DNA of 64,000 nucleotides from Flavobacterium glycines (GCF_900100165.1 NZ_FNEO01000001.1:682001-746000), one strand, 5' to 3'; counted from the first letter of the stretch, positions 9,003 to 17,779 are shown. Notes: generated by a model not told the origin, from the sequence alone. Made by a program: numbers and translations.

Positions 9003-9584
9003 ATGAGAAATTTTTCAAAAATCACACTAAGTATGTTACTAATTGCATCAGTAACATTAACATCATGCAGCAAGGATGATGATCCGGAAGTAAAAGCATC
9101 TATTTACAGTCGTTTAGGTGGAACAACGATGGTTGCTGACCCGGATAATCCAGGTCAAATGATTGAACAGGGACGTTTAAGTTTCAGAAAAGTAGTAAAC
9201 TCAGCCATCGGACTCATTGTTGCCGACATTACCAATAATGCATCCGGAAATTTAAAAGCGCATTTTGCTCCGCTGCTGGCAGAAACAGGAAGCACTCAAA
9301 CAACAAGTATTGCTAAACTATCAGATAATTTAACTGATTTCTTTTCATACAATACAGGAGGAACAAACGCAGTAAATGCCTATTCCGGTTTGAGTATGGC
9401 TGCCGCACATAATCCGGCTGTTAATGCGCGTATGGGAGCAAAATCTACTAACGCCGATTATACTAAATTTGAAGGCTATGTGGGCGCTGCTGCAAATGCT
9501 AACGGTGTTGCCTCAAATACTGAACTTTATACGGACATTGTAGCTGTTTTAGAATCACTAAGAAGCACTATTGTTCAAATGTAA
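9003..9584 (+). CDS. Globin-like lipoprotein (truncated-hemoglobin resemblance)
   Basis: 193 residues. A lipoprotein signal ends at Cys22 (TLTSC). The mature part begins SIYSRLGG, the usual opening of truncated hemoglobins. The C-terminal part, with His136 in MAAAHNP, then ADYTKFEGYVGAAANANGV and a final VLESLRSTIVQ helix, follows the pattern around the proximal His of group 1 globins. The middle region is longer and atypical. If it is a heme globin it would be an exported, lipid-anchored one. Assignment is by visual pattern only; heme binding is not assured. Confidence 0.65.
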   Translation: MRNFSKITLSMLLIASVTLTSCSKDDDPEVKASIYSRLGGTTMVADPDNPGQMIEQGRLSFRKVVNSAIGLIVADITNNASGNLKAHFAPLLAETGSTQTTSIAKLSDNLTDFFSYNTGGTNAVNAYSGLSMAAAHNPAVNARMGAKSTNADYTKFEGYVGAAANANGVASNTELYTDIVAVLESLRSTIVQM

Positions 9585-9594
9585 TCCTCATTTT

Positions 9595-9635
9595 AAGTAA
9601 TAACGCTACTCATTTTCCGATTAGCGTTATTACTT
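9595..9635 (+). terminator. Hairpin after the globin-like gene
   Basis: AAGTAATAACGCTA (9595-9608) pairs with TAGCGTTATTACTT (9622-9635): a 14-bp perfect stem with a 13-nt loop, 10 nt after the stop codon. No long T run follows. Confidence 0.65.
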
Positions 9636-9735
9636 AATTATACACTCAACGTACACGTACCAACACAATTCCGATTTACCATAAAATAAAAAAACTACAC
9701 AAAAAAGACTGTTTTATCAATATCGAATCAGAACC

Positions 9736-9893
9736 CTAAGCGATATTTTTTTACAGATAATTTTGGAATCTACCAATAATGCTATTTAGAATAAATCTAC
9801 ATAGTCAATCAAAAACCACCTGATTTCACTCTATTTTTAAGTCTAACAGCTATTATAATTACGATTTTAGGCCAAATTAACACTAAGCGATAT
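9736..9893. repeat. Direct repeat CTAAGCGATAT, two copies upstream of hemA
   Basis: The 11-mer CTAAGCGATAT occurs at 9736-9746 and 9883-9893. The second copy ends about 18 nt before the -33 TTG of the hemA promoter, a typical activator position. Could be an operator for a heme or iron regulator; the AraC protein encoded nearby is one candidate. Confidence 0.45.
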
Positions 9894-9911
9894 AAAAAGA
9901 ACTTACAGCGT

Positions 9912-9943
9912 TGTTTTTATAAAATAGTTAATAATAATTTTGT
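9912..9943 (+). promoter_or_regulatory. Putative hemA promoter, TTG-N21-TAATTTTG
   Basis: TTG at 9912-9914 and TAATTTTG at 9936-9943 match the Bacteroidota -33/-7 arrangement with 21-nt spacing. The start codon of hemA follows at 9970, leaving a short 5' UTR. Confidence 0.7.
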
Positions 9944-9969
9944 AGAACTTTTTTAAGGAAAGTATAATT

Positions 9970-11226
9970 ATGGAAAGTTATAACATGTCCAAAAACAGCA
10001 CTTTTTACGCTTTAGGTTTAAGTTACAAAAAAGCAGATGCAACCATTAGAGGGAAATTTAGCTTAGATGCCAAAGCACAATCTATTCTCTTAATGCAGGC
10101 GGAAGCAGAAGGTATTGAATCTTTGATAGTAACTTCAACTTGCAACAGAACTGAAATTTATGGTTTTGCCAATCACCCTTATGAGTTAATCAAATTACTT
10201 TGTGAAAACAGTAACGGTTCGGTTCAGGAATTTCAGGAAGTAGCCTATATTTATAAAAATCAGGAAGCGATCAATCACATGTTCCGTGTAGGAACCGGAT
10301 TAGACAGTCAGATTCTGGGTGATTTTGAAATCATCAGTCAAATAAAAAATGCTTTCAACCAAAGTAAATCCTGCGGTTTAGTAAATACTTTCATGGAACG
10401 CTTAGTAAACTCAGTAATCCAGGCAAGTAAAAAAATCAAAACAGACACTGAAATTTCTTCTGGTGCAACTTCCGTTTCATTCGCATCAGTTCAATATATC
10501 ATCAAAAATGTAGCCGATATTGCCAATAAAAATATCCTGCTTTTCGGAACGGGAAAAATTGGTCGAAACACCTGTGAAAACCTGGTAAAACACACTAAAC
10601 ACGAGCAAATTACCTTAATCAACAGAACCAAAGACAAGGCGGAGAAATTAGCCGAAAAACTGGATTTAGTAGTTAAAAATTATTCTGATTTGCAATTGGA
10701 AATTCAAAAAGCCGACGTTTTAGTAGTAGCTACAGGAGCACAAAACCCTACAATAGACAAAGCCATTCTGAATCTTAAAAAACCATTGTTGATTTTAGAT
10801 TTGTCCATCCCTAAAAACGTACATGAAAATGTAACCGAAGTAGAAGGCGTGACATTAATTCACATGGATCATTTATCGCAAATAACTGATGAAACTTTAG
10901 AAAACAGAAAAGAACATATTCCTGCTGCTGAAGCCATTATTGAAGAAATAAAAGACGAATTTAAAATCTGGACAAAAGGCAGAAAATTTGCACCAACTAT
11001 TAATGCTTTAAAAGCCAAATTAAACGAAATTAAAAATTCGGAATTGGATTTTCAAAGTAAAAAAATTGCCGATTTTAACGAAGAACAAGCTGAAATCATC
11101 AGCAACAGAATCATCCAAAAAATCACCACGCATTTTGCTAATCACCTCAAAGACGAAAACACTTTGGTTGATGAAAGCATCGAATGGATTGAAAAAGTCT
11201 TTAAAATTGAAGCTGTGGTGAAATAA
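9970..11226 (+). CDS. hemA: Glutamyl-tRNA reductase
   Basis: 418 residues, the normal length. The catalytic Cys58 lies in TSTCNRTEIYGF; GTGLDSQILGDFEI follows near 107-120 and the NADPH-binding segment LLFGTGKIGRNTCENL near 190-205. It reduces Glu-tRNA(Glu) to glutamate-1-semialdehyde, the committed step of the C5 tetrapyrrole pathway. A start at 9985 (MSKNSTF) is possible. It leads the plus-strand run hemA-C-D-E-F-B behind a good promoter. hemL is not in the window. Confidence 0.97.
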   Translation: MESYNMSKNSTFYALGLSYKKADATIRGKFSLDAKAQSILLMQAEAEGIESLIVTSTCNRTEIYGFANHPYELIKLLCENSNGSVQEFQEVAYIYKNQEAINHMFRVGTGLDSQILGDFEIISQIKNAFNQSKSCGLVNTFMERLVNSVIQASKKIKTDTEISSGATSVSFASVQYIIKNVADIANKNILLFGTGKIGRNTCENLVKHTKHEQITLINRTKDKAEKLAEKLDLVVKNYSDLQLEIQKADVLVVATGAQNPTIDKAILNLKKPLLILDLSIPKNVHENVTEVEGVTLIHMDHLSQITDETLENRKEHIPAAEAIIEEIKDEFKIWTKGRKFAPTINALKAKLNEIKNSELDFQSKKIADFNEEQAEIISNRIIQKITTHFANHLKDENTLVDESIEWIEKVFKIEAVVK

Positions 11227-11309
11227 AAGATCAAACACAAATTACACCAATTTTCACAAATTAATTAAGTCACAGTTACACTTTCAGTATCTATGGCAAA
11301 AAAATAAAA

Positions 11310-12236
11310 ATGGCAGAAAAAACAATACGTATAGGTACAAGAGATAGCGAACTCGCTTTATGGCAGGCACATACTGTTCAAAACAAACTAAACGATTTGG
11401 GTTATAAAACAGAAATTGTTGCCGTAAAATCACAAGGCGATATCATCCTTGACAAACCCCTTTACGAATTAGGAATCACCGGAATTTTCACTAAAACATT
11501 GGATATCGCCATGATTAATGGTGATGTGGATATTGCCGTACATTCTATGAAAGATGTTCCTACTGCTCTACCTACAGGAATTGTTCAGGCTGCCGTTTTA
11601 CAAAGAGCCAATACACTTGATATCTTGGTTCACAAGGGAAACCTTGATTTTCTGGAAAATAATGGAACCATCGCAACCGGAAGTTTACGTCGTCAGGCAC
11701 AATGGTTAAACAAATACCCTAATCATACCGTAGTGGATTTACGCGGAAACGTAAATACCAGAATGCAAAAACTACAGGAAAACAATTGGAACGGAGCTGT
11801 TTTTGCAGCAGCAGGACTGGAAAGAATCAACTTAAAACCAGGTGATTATATTGATTTAGACTGGATGATTCCCGCACCGGCACAGGGTGCAATGTTAGTA
11901 GTGGCTATGGCTGATGATGACTATACATTAGACGCTGTATCCCAATTAAACGATATCGAAACAGAAGTTTGTACCTATATCGAACGCCAGTTTTTAAGAA
12001 CTTTAGAAGGCGGTTGTACCGCTCCTATTGGTGCTTTGGCAAAATACAATGAAGAAGAAGATACCATTCATTTTGATGGCGTTTTATTTTCATTAGACGG
12101 AAAACAAAAAATTGAAATCAACAAAATTGTGGATATTTCGGAATGGAAAAAACTGGGATTCTATTCAGCTAAGGAAATTCTGGATAATGGCGGAACAGAG
12201 TTGATGAAAAATATTAAGGAAAGTTTGAAAAAATAA
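11310..12236 (+). CDS. hemC: Hydroxymethylbilane synthase (porphobilinogen deaminase)
   Basis: 308 residues. The N-terminal RIGTRDSELALWQA, the VAVHSMKD-type motif (IAVHSMKDVPT) and the GSLRRQAQ segment are present. Cys236 in TLEGGCTAPIG is the dipyrromethane cofactor attachment residue. It polymerises four porphobilinogens to hydroxymethylbilane. Its stop overlaps the hemD start (TAATG), so the two are translationally coupled. Confidence 0.97.
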   Translation: MAEKTIRIGTRDSELALWQAHTVQNKLNDLGYKTEIVAVKSQGDIILDKPLYELGITGIFTKTLDIAMINGDVDIAVHSMKDVPTALPTGIVQAAVLQRANTLDILVHKGNLDFLENNGTIATGSLRRQAQWLNKYPNHTVVDLRGNVNTRMQKLQENNWNGAVFAAAGLERINLKPGDYIDLDWMIPAPAQGAMLVVAMADDDYTLDAVSQLNDIETEVCTYIERQFLRTLEGGCTAPIGALAKYNEEEDTIHFDGVLFSLDGKQKIEINKIVDISEWKKLGFYSAKEILDNGGTELMKNIKESLKK

Positions 12237-12901
12237 TGAGCAATCCAATCCATATTTTATCTACAAAAACACTTGCAAAACATCAAAAACAAGCCTTATT
12301 GGATCTTGGTTTTTCGGTTACTGAAACTAATTTTATCAAAACCGAAAATACTGATTTTGATTTAAAAGAAATCAACGACAATCTGATTTTTACAAGTCAA
12401 AATGCCGTTCAAAGTGTATTGCATCATTCCAAATGTGGTGAATTAAAATCCAAAAATGTATTCTGTGTAGGCTTAAAAACCAAATCCCTGTTAGAAGAAA
12501 ACGGTTTTACGGTTGAAGTTTATGTAGATTATGCTTCTGATTTAGCAGAAATCATCACCTTGATTTACAAATTAGAGAATTATACATTTTTCAGTGGTAA
12601 TTTGCGCAAAGAAACGCTTCCAAAAGCCCTGAAAGAAGCCAAAGTCAACTTTAACGAAATTCAGGTGTATGAAACCATTTTGACCCCACAAAAAATAAAA
12701 ACGCCGGCAGATGGAATTTTGTTTTTTAGTCCGTCAGCTATTGAAAGTTACCTGAAAGAAAATAAGATAAAAAACGAAATATGCTTTTGCATTGGCGAAA
12801 CAACAGCAGAAGCATTGGAAAAAATTACCAAAAATATAATTGTGGCTGAACAGCCTTCGATTGAAGATGTTATAGAAGCTGTAATTGAAGAATATAACTA
12901 A
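12236..12901 (+). CDS. hemD: Uroporphyrinogen-III synthase
   Basis: 221 residues, consistent with HemD. Sequence is divergent as usual for this family, but LIFTSQNAVQSVL (near 50-62), the KVNFNEIQVYETILTP strand and ILFFSPSAIESYL (near 160-172) match the two-lobed fold. It closes and flips ring D of hydroxymethylbilane. Its ATG overlaps the hemC stop, which strongly supports the assignment. Confidence 0.92.
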   Translation: MSNPIHILSTKTLAKHQKQALLDLGFSVTETNFIKTENTDFDLKEINDNLIFTSQNAVQSVLHHSKCGELKSKNVFCVGLKTKSLLEENGFTVEVYVDYASDLAEIITLIYKLENYTFFSGNLRKETLPKALKEAKVNFNEIQVYETILTPQKIKTPADGILFFSPSAIESYLKENKIKNEICFCIGETTAEALEKITKNIIVAEQPSIEDVIEAVIEEYN

Positions 12902-12907
12902 ACATTT

Positions 12908-12990
12908 TAGCTATGAGCTTTTAGCTTTTAGCTTATTTAAAATAAATAATTATAATGCTAATAGCTAAATGCTAATAGCCAATAGCTTAA
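12908..12990. repeat. Inverted spacer of AGCTTTTAGC / GCTAATAGC words
   Basis: The hemD-hemE gap contains reiterated AGCTTTTAGC words in the left half and GCTAATAGCTAAATGCTA words in the right half, which are mutually inverted and can fold into an imperfect hairpin. Related words flank the four-helix-bundle gene at 15851 and 16264. Confidence 0.6.
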
Positions 12991-12995
12991 AAAAA

Positions 12996-14021
12996 ATGAT
13001 AAAAAACGACCTATTCTTAAAAGCACTAAAAGGAGAAACAGTACAACGTCCACCAGTTTGGATGATGCGTCAGGCAGGAAGATATTTACCGGAATTCCGA
13101 GCTTTGCGTGACAAATACGATTTTTTCACCCGTTGTGAAACTCCGGAATTAGCTGCCGAAATCACCGTTCAGCCTATTCGTCGTATTGCTCCGGATGCTG
13201 CGATTCTATTCTCAGATATTTTGGTGGTTCCAAGAGCGATGGGAATTCACGTAGAATTAAAAGACAACTTAGGTCCGATTATTCCAAATCCTATTCGTAC
13301 GATGGAACAGGTAAATCAGGTTTATGTTCCGGACGTGAATGAAACTTTAGGCTATGTTTTTGATGCTGTAAAACTGACTAAAGAAATGCTGAACGACGAA
13401 GTGCCTTTGATTGGTTTTGCCGGTTCACCTTGGACTATTTTCTGTTATGCTGTGGAAGGAAAAGGTTCGAAAAGCTTTGATACGGCTAAAGGATTTTGTT
13501 TCTCAAATCCTGTAGCTGCTCATACTTTATTGCAAAAAATCACCGATACTACCATTTTATATCTGAAAGAAAAAGTAAAATCAGGTGTGAATGCCGTTCA
13601 AATTTTTGATTCCTGGGGAGGTATGTTGTCTCCAACAGATTATAACGAATTCTCATGGAAATACATCAATCAAATCGTGGAAGCTTTGGCTGAAGTAACT
13701 CCGGTAATTGTTTTCGGAAAAGGATGCTGGTTTGCTTTGAACGAAATGGGAAAAAGTAAAGCTTCTGCATTAGGTGTTGACTGGACTTGTTCGGCCAGAA
13801 ATGCACGTTATTTGTCAGGTGGAAATGTTACTTTACAAGGAAATTTTGACCCTTCAAGATTGCTTTCGCCAATTCCAACCATCAAGAAAATGGTTCATGA
13901 AATGATTGACGAATTCGGTAAAGACAAATATGTGGTGAATTTAGGTCACGGAATTTTGCCAAATATCCCTGTAGACCACGCTAAAGCGTTTATTGACGCT
14001 GTTAAAGAATACGGAAATTAA
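12996..14021 (+). CDS. hemE: Uroporphyrinogen decarboxylase
   Basis: 341 residues from the ATG at 12996 ([11 protein letters not shown]); an in-frame ATG at 12969 lies within the spacer repeat and is unlikely. The signature [17 protein letters not shown] carries the conserved Arg pair, and [12 protein letters not shown] and [16 protein letters not shown] follow at expected positions. It decarboxylates uroporphyrinogen III to coproporphyrinogen III in the cytoplasm. Confidence 0.97.
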   Translation: MIKNDLFLKALKGETVQRPPVWMMRQAGRYLPEFRALRDKYDFFTRCETPELAAEITVQPIRRIAPDAAILFSDILVVPRAMGIHVELKDNLGPIIPNPIRTMEQVNQVYVPDVNETLGYVFDAVKLTKEMLNDEVPLIGFAGSPWTIFCYAVEGKGSKSFDTAKGFCFSNPVAAHTLLQKITDTTILYLKEKVKSGVNAVQIFDSWGGMLSPTDYNEFSWKYINQIVEALAEVTPVIVFGKGCWFALNEMGKSKASALGVDWTCSARNARYLSGGNVTLQGNFDPSRLLSPIPTIKKMVHEMIDEFGKDKYVVNLGHGILPNIPVDHAKAFIDAVKEYGN

Positions 14022-14025
14022 TTAT

Positions 14026-14099
14026 TGACAGTTGTTAGTTGATTGTTGTTTGAAAAAATCATAGTAACTGTCAACTAACAACTAGCAACTAACAACCAA
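14026..14099. repeat. Inverted spacer of GTTGTTAGTTG words
   Basis: GTTGTTAGTTGATTGTTG in the left half is mirrored by CAACTAACAACTAGCAACTA in the right half, about 30 nt away. It is another member of the palindromic word-spacer class, with a different word from the hemD-hemE gap. Confidence 0.6.
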
Positions 14100-14104
14100 A
14101 TAAA

Positions 14105-14479
14105 ATGCTAAACAAAGGCTTAAGAGACCAGGAAAGTATACGAATAGACAATGTGCTAAAAACGTTGCATTCGTTGGTTTTTGTGCCTAAAAAAGCATTT
14201 GACCAAGACCAAATTGAAGGAGCACTAAAAGATTTCGGGCTGAATATTGAAAGTTTAATTTCAATTACGCCAAATGACTTAATTGTACTTTTAGACAGAT
14301 TGCATCTGGACTGGAATCAAAAAGAACAATTTGCTGATTTTTTAGTTGGCTTTTCTAAAGAAAATCAATTTGATTTCGCAGAAAAAGCCATTAGCATTTA
14401 CAATCACATCCAAACGGAAAGCAAGACTTTTTCGTTTGGAATTTTTAATAAAATAGCTTCCGCAAAAGCCAATTTATAA
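14105..14479 (+). CDS. Hypothetical protein in the hem cluster, 124 aa
   Basis: A soluble, mostly helical 124-residue protein with no recognised domain and no signal peptide. Acidic helices such as PNDLIVLLDRLHLDWNQKEQFADFLVG dominate. It lies between hemE and hemF with the same orientation and is followed 10 nt later by a lipoprotein gene. A role in heme synthesis is not supported beyond position. Confidence 0.75.
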   Translation: MLNKGLRDQESIRIDNVLKTLHSLVFVPKKAFDQDQIEGALKDFGLNIESLISITPNDLIVLLDRLHLDWNQKEQFADFLVGFSKENQFDFAEKAISIYNHIQTESKTFSFGIFNKIASAKANL

Positions 14480-14489
14480 TGAAATAGCT

Positions 14490-14909
14490 ATGAAGTTAAA
14501 ATATAGTTTATTATTTGTTCCTTGTTTGTTGTTTTTGTCATGTAAGACCTATACAGTAACACCTGAAAGTTTTAAGAGCCAATTTAGCAATGTTGATTAT
14601 GATCTTTCTACATCAAAAAGTATATCTGGTTCAATCTATTATAATGGTTTTCAAATTAAAAAAATCAATGTAGTTGATAAAAATGGAGAAACACAAATGC
14701 TCGATAATGCTCCATCATTAGAAATGCGGGTCACATTGAATAATGGAAAGCGTAACCATTTTTATTTTGACAGTATGAAATTAAAAAATGATACGCTAAC
14801 TGGCTATAAGGCTCGATTGTTACCATGGATGACTGTTAAAATTCCTTTTTCTGAGGTTGTTAAAATAGAAATTCAAGAAAGTGGAAAGAAAATAAAATAT
14901 ATGAATTAA
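14490..14909 (+). CDS. Small lipoprotein, hypothetical
   Basis: 139 residues. A lipoprotein signal ends at the Cys of LLFLSC (residue 18). The mature domain is beta-rich: short alternating strands, an SKSISGSIYYNGFQI region, and a final VKIPFSEVVKIEIQESGKKIKY. Family not recognised. Its ATG follows the previous stop by 10 nt, so it may be coupled to it within the hem run. Confidence 0.75.
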   Translation: MKLKYSLLFVPCLLFLSCKTYTVTPESFKSQFSNVDYDLSTSKSISGSIYYNGFQIKKINVVDKNGETQMLDNAPSLEMRVTLNNGKRNHFYFDSMKLKNDTLTGYKARLLPWMTVKIPFSEVVKIEIQESGKKIKYMN

Positions 14910-14945
14910 TTTAATCTCCACATATTAAATTAGAACCAATTTATA

Positions 14946-15848
14946 ATGAAAGAACAATTTTACGCCTACATACAAAATCTCCAAGATCAAATCGTAGCCG
15001 GACTGGAAGCAATTGACGGTCAGGCCAAATTTAAAGAAGATCTTTGGAAACGTCCGGAAGGTGGCGGCGGAAGAACACGCGTAATTGAAAACGGAAAAGT
15101 TTTCGAAAAAGGAGGAGTGAATATTTCGGCTGTTCACGGTAAATTACCGGATTCCATGCAAAAATTATTCAACGTAGGTGAAGCCGATTTTTTTGCCTGT
15201 GGACTGAGTTTGGTGATACACCCAAAAAGCCCAATGGTGCCAACAGTTCATGCCAACTGGCGTTATTTTGAAATGTATGATGAGAACGGAAACGTAATCC
15301 AGCAATGGTTCGGCGGCGGACAGGATTTAACGCCTTATTATTTGTTTGAAGAAGATGCAATCCATTTTCATCAAACATGCAAAACCGCTTGCGACAAGCA
15401 TAATCTTGAGTTTTATCCAAAATACAAAAAACAATGTGATGGGTATTTCTGGAATGCGCATCGCAACGAAGCCCGTGGTCTTGGCGGATTGTTTTTCGAT
15501 TATTGCAAAGCAACAGAGCAAATGTCAATGGAAAATTGGTTCAATTTCGTTACTGAAGTTGGAAATAGTTTTCTTCAAGCCTATGTGCCAATTGTAGAAC
15601 GAAGAAAAGATTTACCTTATACTGAAGCGCAAAGAAACTGGCAGGAAATCCGTCGTGGACGCTATGTGGAATTCAATTTGGTACACGACAAAGGCACCTT
15701 ATTTGGTTTAAAAACCAACGGAAGAATTGAATCTATTTTGATGAGTTTACCACCACATGTACAGTGGGTTTACGACCATCATCCGGAAGCGGGAAGTGAA
15801 GAAGAAAAGTTAATTAATATATTAGAAAATCCGATTGAGTGGATATAG
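14946..15848 (+). CDS. hemF: Oxygen-dependent coproporphyrinogen III oxidase
   Basis: 300 residues. HemF signatures are clear: GGGGRTRVIENGKVFEKGG near 39-57, the HANWRYFEM strand, WFGGGQDLTPYY near 120-131, and EIRRGRYVEFNLVHDKGT with FGLKTNGRIESILMSLPP near the C-terminus. It converts coproporphyrinogen III to protoporphyrinogen IX using O2, implying an aerobic lifestyle. HemJ and HemH encoded upstream would complete heme formation. Confidence 0.97.
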   Translation: MKEQFYAYIQNLQDQIVAGLEAIDGQAKFKEDLWKRPEGGGGRTRVIENGKVFEKGGVNISAVHGKLPDSMQKLFNVGEADFFACGLSLVIHPKSPMVPTVHANWRYFEMYDENGNVIQQWFGGGQDLTPYYLFEEDAIHFHQTCKTACDKHNLEFYPKYKKQCDGYFWNAHRNEARGLGGLFFDYCKATEQMSMENWFNFVTEVGNSFLQAYVPIVERRKDLPYTEAQRNWQEIRRGRYVEFNLVHDKGTLFGLKTNGRIESILMSLPPHVQWVYDHHPEAGSEEEKLINILENPIEWI

Positions 15849-15850
15849 AA

Positions 15851-15881
15851 GCAATTAGCTCTCAGCTTTTAGCAATTAGCC
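15851..15881. repeat. Left inverted repeat flanking the four-helix-bundle gene
   Basis: This 31-nt block is the reverse complement, at about 26 of 31 positions, of 16264-16294 on the far side of the gene. Shared core is GGCTAATTGCT on the right copy and AGCAATTAGCC here. Confidence 0.6.
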
Positions 15882-15894
15882 TAAATTTAAAATT

Positions 15895-16248
15895 ATGAAA
15901 GATTATAAAAATTTTACAGTTTGGCAAAAATCACATCAATTAACCCTTGACGTTTATAAAATATTAAATACTTTTCCAAAAGAAGAACTTTTTGGCTTAA
16001 CGAGTCAAATGAAAAGATCCGCAAGTTCAATACCAACTAATATTGCTGAGGGTTGCGGTAGAAATTCAGACAAGGATTTTGCTCGATTTTTAATTATAGC
16101 ATTTGGGTCTGCAAATGAATTAGAATACCAATTTATATTGAGTACTGATTTAAGTTTTATCAGTAAAGAGTCAAGTGAAAAACTATTATCTCAAATTGAA
16201 GAAATTAAAAAAATGCTTAATAGTCTAATTTCAAAATTAAATAATTAA
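15895..16248 (+). CDS. Four-helix-bundle protein (23S rRNA-IVS type)
   Basis: 117 residues. The opening FTVWQKSHQLTLDVYKIL, the LTSQMKRSASSIPTNIAEG motif and the following FLIIAFGSANELEYQF helix match the four-helix-bundle family first known from intervening sequences of 23S rRNA genes. Function unknown; such genes are scattered and often behave as mobile cargo. Here it sits between hemF and hemB, flanked by inverted repeats. Confidence 0.92.
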   Translation: MKDYKNFTVWQKSHQLTLDVYKILNTFPKEELFGLTSQMKRSASSIPTNIAEGCGRNSDKDFARFLIIAFGSANELEYQFILSTDLSFISKESSEKLLSQIEEIKKMLNSLISKLNN

Positions 16249-16263
16249 TCGCTGAAAGCAGAA

Positions 16264-16294
16264 GGCTAATTGCTGAAAGCTAAAAGCTAAAAGC
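16264..16294. repeat. Right inverted repeat flanking the four-helix-bundle gene
   Basis: Begins GGCTAATTGCTGAAAGCT and mirrors the block at 15851-15881. It overlaps the tandem GCTAAAAGC words that precede the hemB start at 16304. Confidence 0.6.
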
Positions 16295-16303
16295 TAAAAT
16301 ATT

Positions 16304-17299
16304 ATGTTCCCACTACAAAGAGGCAGAAGATTACGCGTTAACGAATCGATTAGAAGTTTAGTTCGTGAAACTACATTAAGTCCGAGTGATTTTATGTTTC
16401 CTATGTTTATTGCCGAAGGCGAAAACGTAAAAGTAGAAATCCCATCGATGCCGGGAATTTTCCGCCGTTCGATAGATTTAACGGTGGAAGAAGTGAAGGA
16501 ATTATTCGATTTAGGCATTCGCGCGGTGAATATTTACGTAAAAGTAAGTGAAAATCTAAAAGACAATACCGGTAAAGAAGCCTGGAATCCAAACGGATTG
16601 ATGCAACAAACTATCCGAGCCATTAAAGCGGCCTGTCCTGAAATGATAGTAATGCCCGATGTAGCTTTAGATCCCTACTCCATTTACGGGCACGACGGAA
16701 TTATTGCCAACGGCGATGTCGAAAACGATTCGACTAACGATGCTTTGGTAAAAATGGCGGTTTCTCATGCCGAAGCCGGTGCCGATTTCGTAGCTCCTTC
16801 GGATATGATGGACGGTCGCGTGTTACGTTTGCGTCAGGGATTGGATGCAGCTGGTTTTCACAATGTGGGAATTATGAGTTATTCGGCTAAATATGCTTCG
16901 GCATTTTACGGGCCTTTCAGAGACGCTTTAGATTCTGCACCTAAAGAAGCTGACGTTGTTGTTCCAAAAGACAAGAAAACCTACCAAATGGACTATGCAA
17001 ATCGCATCGAAGCCATAAAAGAAGCCCTTTGGGATGTCGAAGAAGGTGCCGACATGGTGATGGTAAAGCCCGGAATTGCCTATTTAGACATCGTTAGAGA
17101 AGTTAAAAACGCCGTGAATGTTCCGGTGACGGTTTATCATGTTTCAGGCGAATACGCAATGATTAAAGCCGCTGCCGAAAGAGGATGGCTTGACAACGAC
17201 AAAATCATGATGGAGCAATTAATGTGTATTAAAAGAGCCGGAGCCAGCCTGATTTCGACTTATTTTGCCAAAGAAGCAGCAATACTTTTAAAGAAATAA
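16304..17299 (+). CDS. hemB: Porphobilinogen synthase (delta-aminolevulinate dehydratase)
   Basis: 331 residues. Schiff-base lysines lie in MSYSAKYASAFYGPFRDA (Lys196) and MVMVKPGIAYLD (Lys255). The metal-site region reads DVALDPYSIYGHDG without the cysteines of zinc-type enzymes, so it should be the Mg2+-dependent class. It condenses two aminolevulinates to porphobilinogen. Its place last in the run, after hemF, means gene order does not follow pathway order. Confidence 0.97.
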   Translation: MFPLQRGRRLRVNESIRSLVRETTLSPSDFMFPMFIAEGENVKVEIPSMPGIFRRSIDLTVEEVKELFDLGIRAVNIYVKVSENLKDNTGKEAWNPNGLMQQTIRAIKAACPEMIVMPDVALDPYSIYGHDGIIANGDVENDSTNDALVKMAVSHAEAGADFVAPSDMMDGRVLRLRQGLDAAGFHNVGIMSYSAKYASAFYGPFRDALDSAPKEADVVVPKDKKTYQMDYANRIEAIKEALWDVEEGADMVMVKPGIAYLDIVREVKNAVNVPVTVYHVSGEYAMIKAAAERGWLDNDKIMMEQLMCIKRAGASLISTYFAKEAAILLKK

Positions 17300-17361
17300 A
17301 CAGTTTTTAATTTAAAACCAAAAAATAATTTATTTTTGGAATCACTAAAAACGAAAAACAC

Positions 17362-17760
17362 ATGAAAAAACTAGCATTTATAGCAATAGTTGTTTTTGCC
17401 TTTGCTTGTAAAAAAGAAAGCAGTGAATCTTTTGGAAAAGAAGACCAAAACACCACTGTTGCTAAAGAAGACAAAGAATTAGCACCGGAAGAACTTGGAA
17501 AAGTTATCTTTGAGAGCAAAGGAAACTGCATTTCCTGTCACAAAACGGATGAAAAACTAATTGGTCCCAGCCTACAGGATATTGCTAAAATTTACAAAGA
17601 AAAAAATGGCAACATAGTTACTTTCTTAAAAGGAGAAAGCGAAGCCATAGTTGATCCTTCGCAATTTGCCGTAATGCAAGCGAATCTTACATTAACAAAG
17701 ACATTTTCAGATAAAGAATTACAAGGCTTAGAAGCTTATATTTATTCGAATTTAAAATAA
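17362..17760 (+). CDS. c-type cytochrome lipoprotein
   Basis: 132 residues. A lipoprotein signal ends at Cys16 (VFAFAC), followed by a Lys/Glu-rich linker and a mono-heme domain with CISCH at 56-60. Met105 (AVMQANLTL) is the probable axial ligand. It belongs to the cytochrome c551/c552-like class and should be a tethered periplasmic electron carrier. It lies 62 nt after hemB on the same strand. Confidence 0.92.
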   Translation: MKKLAFIAIVVFAFACKKESSESFGKEDQNTTVAKEDKELAPEELGKVIFESKGNCISCHKTDEKLIGPSLQDIAKIYKEKNGNIVTFLKGESEAIVDPSQFAVMQANLTLTKTFSDKELQGLEAYIYSNLK

Positions 17761-17779
17761 ATTTCATACAATAAAAGGA

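Larger units (their letters stand above)
9585..9969. other. 385-nt intergenic region upstream of hemA
   Basis: No credible ORF. It holds, in order, a terminator-like hairpin (9595-9635), two copies of CTAAGCGATAT (9736-9746 and 9883-9893), and a Bacteroidota-type promoter (9912-9943). The rest is A+T-rich and unexplained. Confidence 0.8.

Noticed and set aside
15169..15528. A 119-codon minus-strand ORF opposite hemF
   Set aside because: It is an antisense shadow of the well-supported hemF gene.
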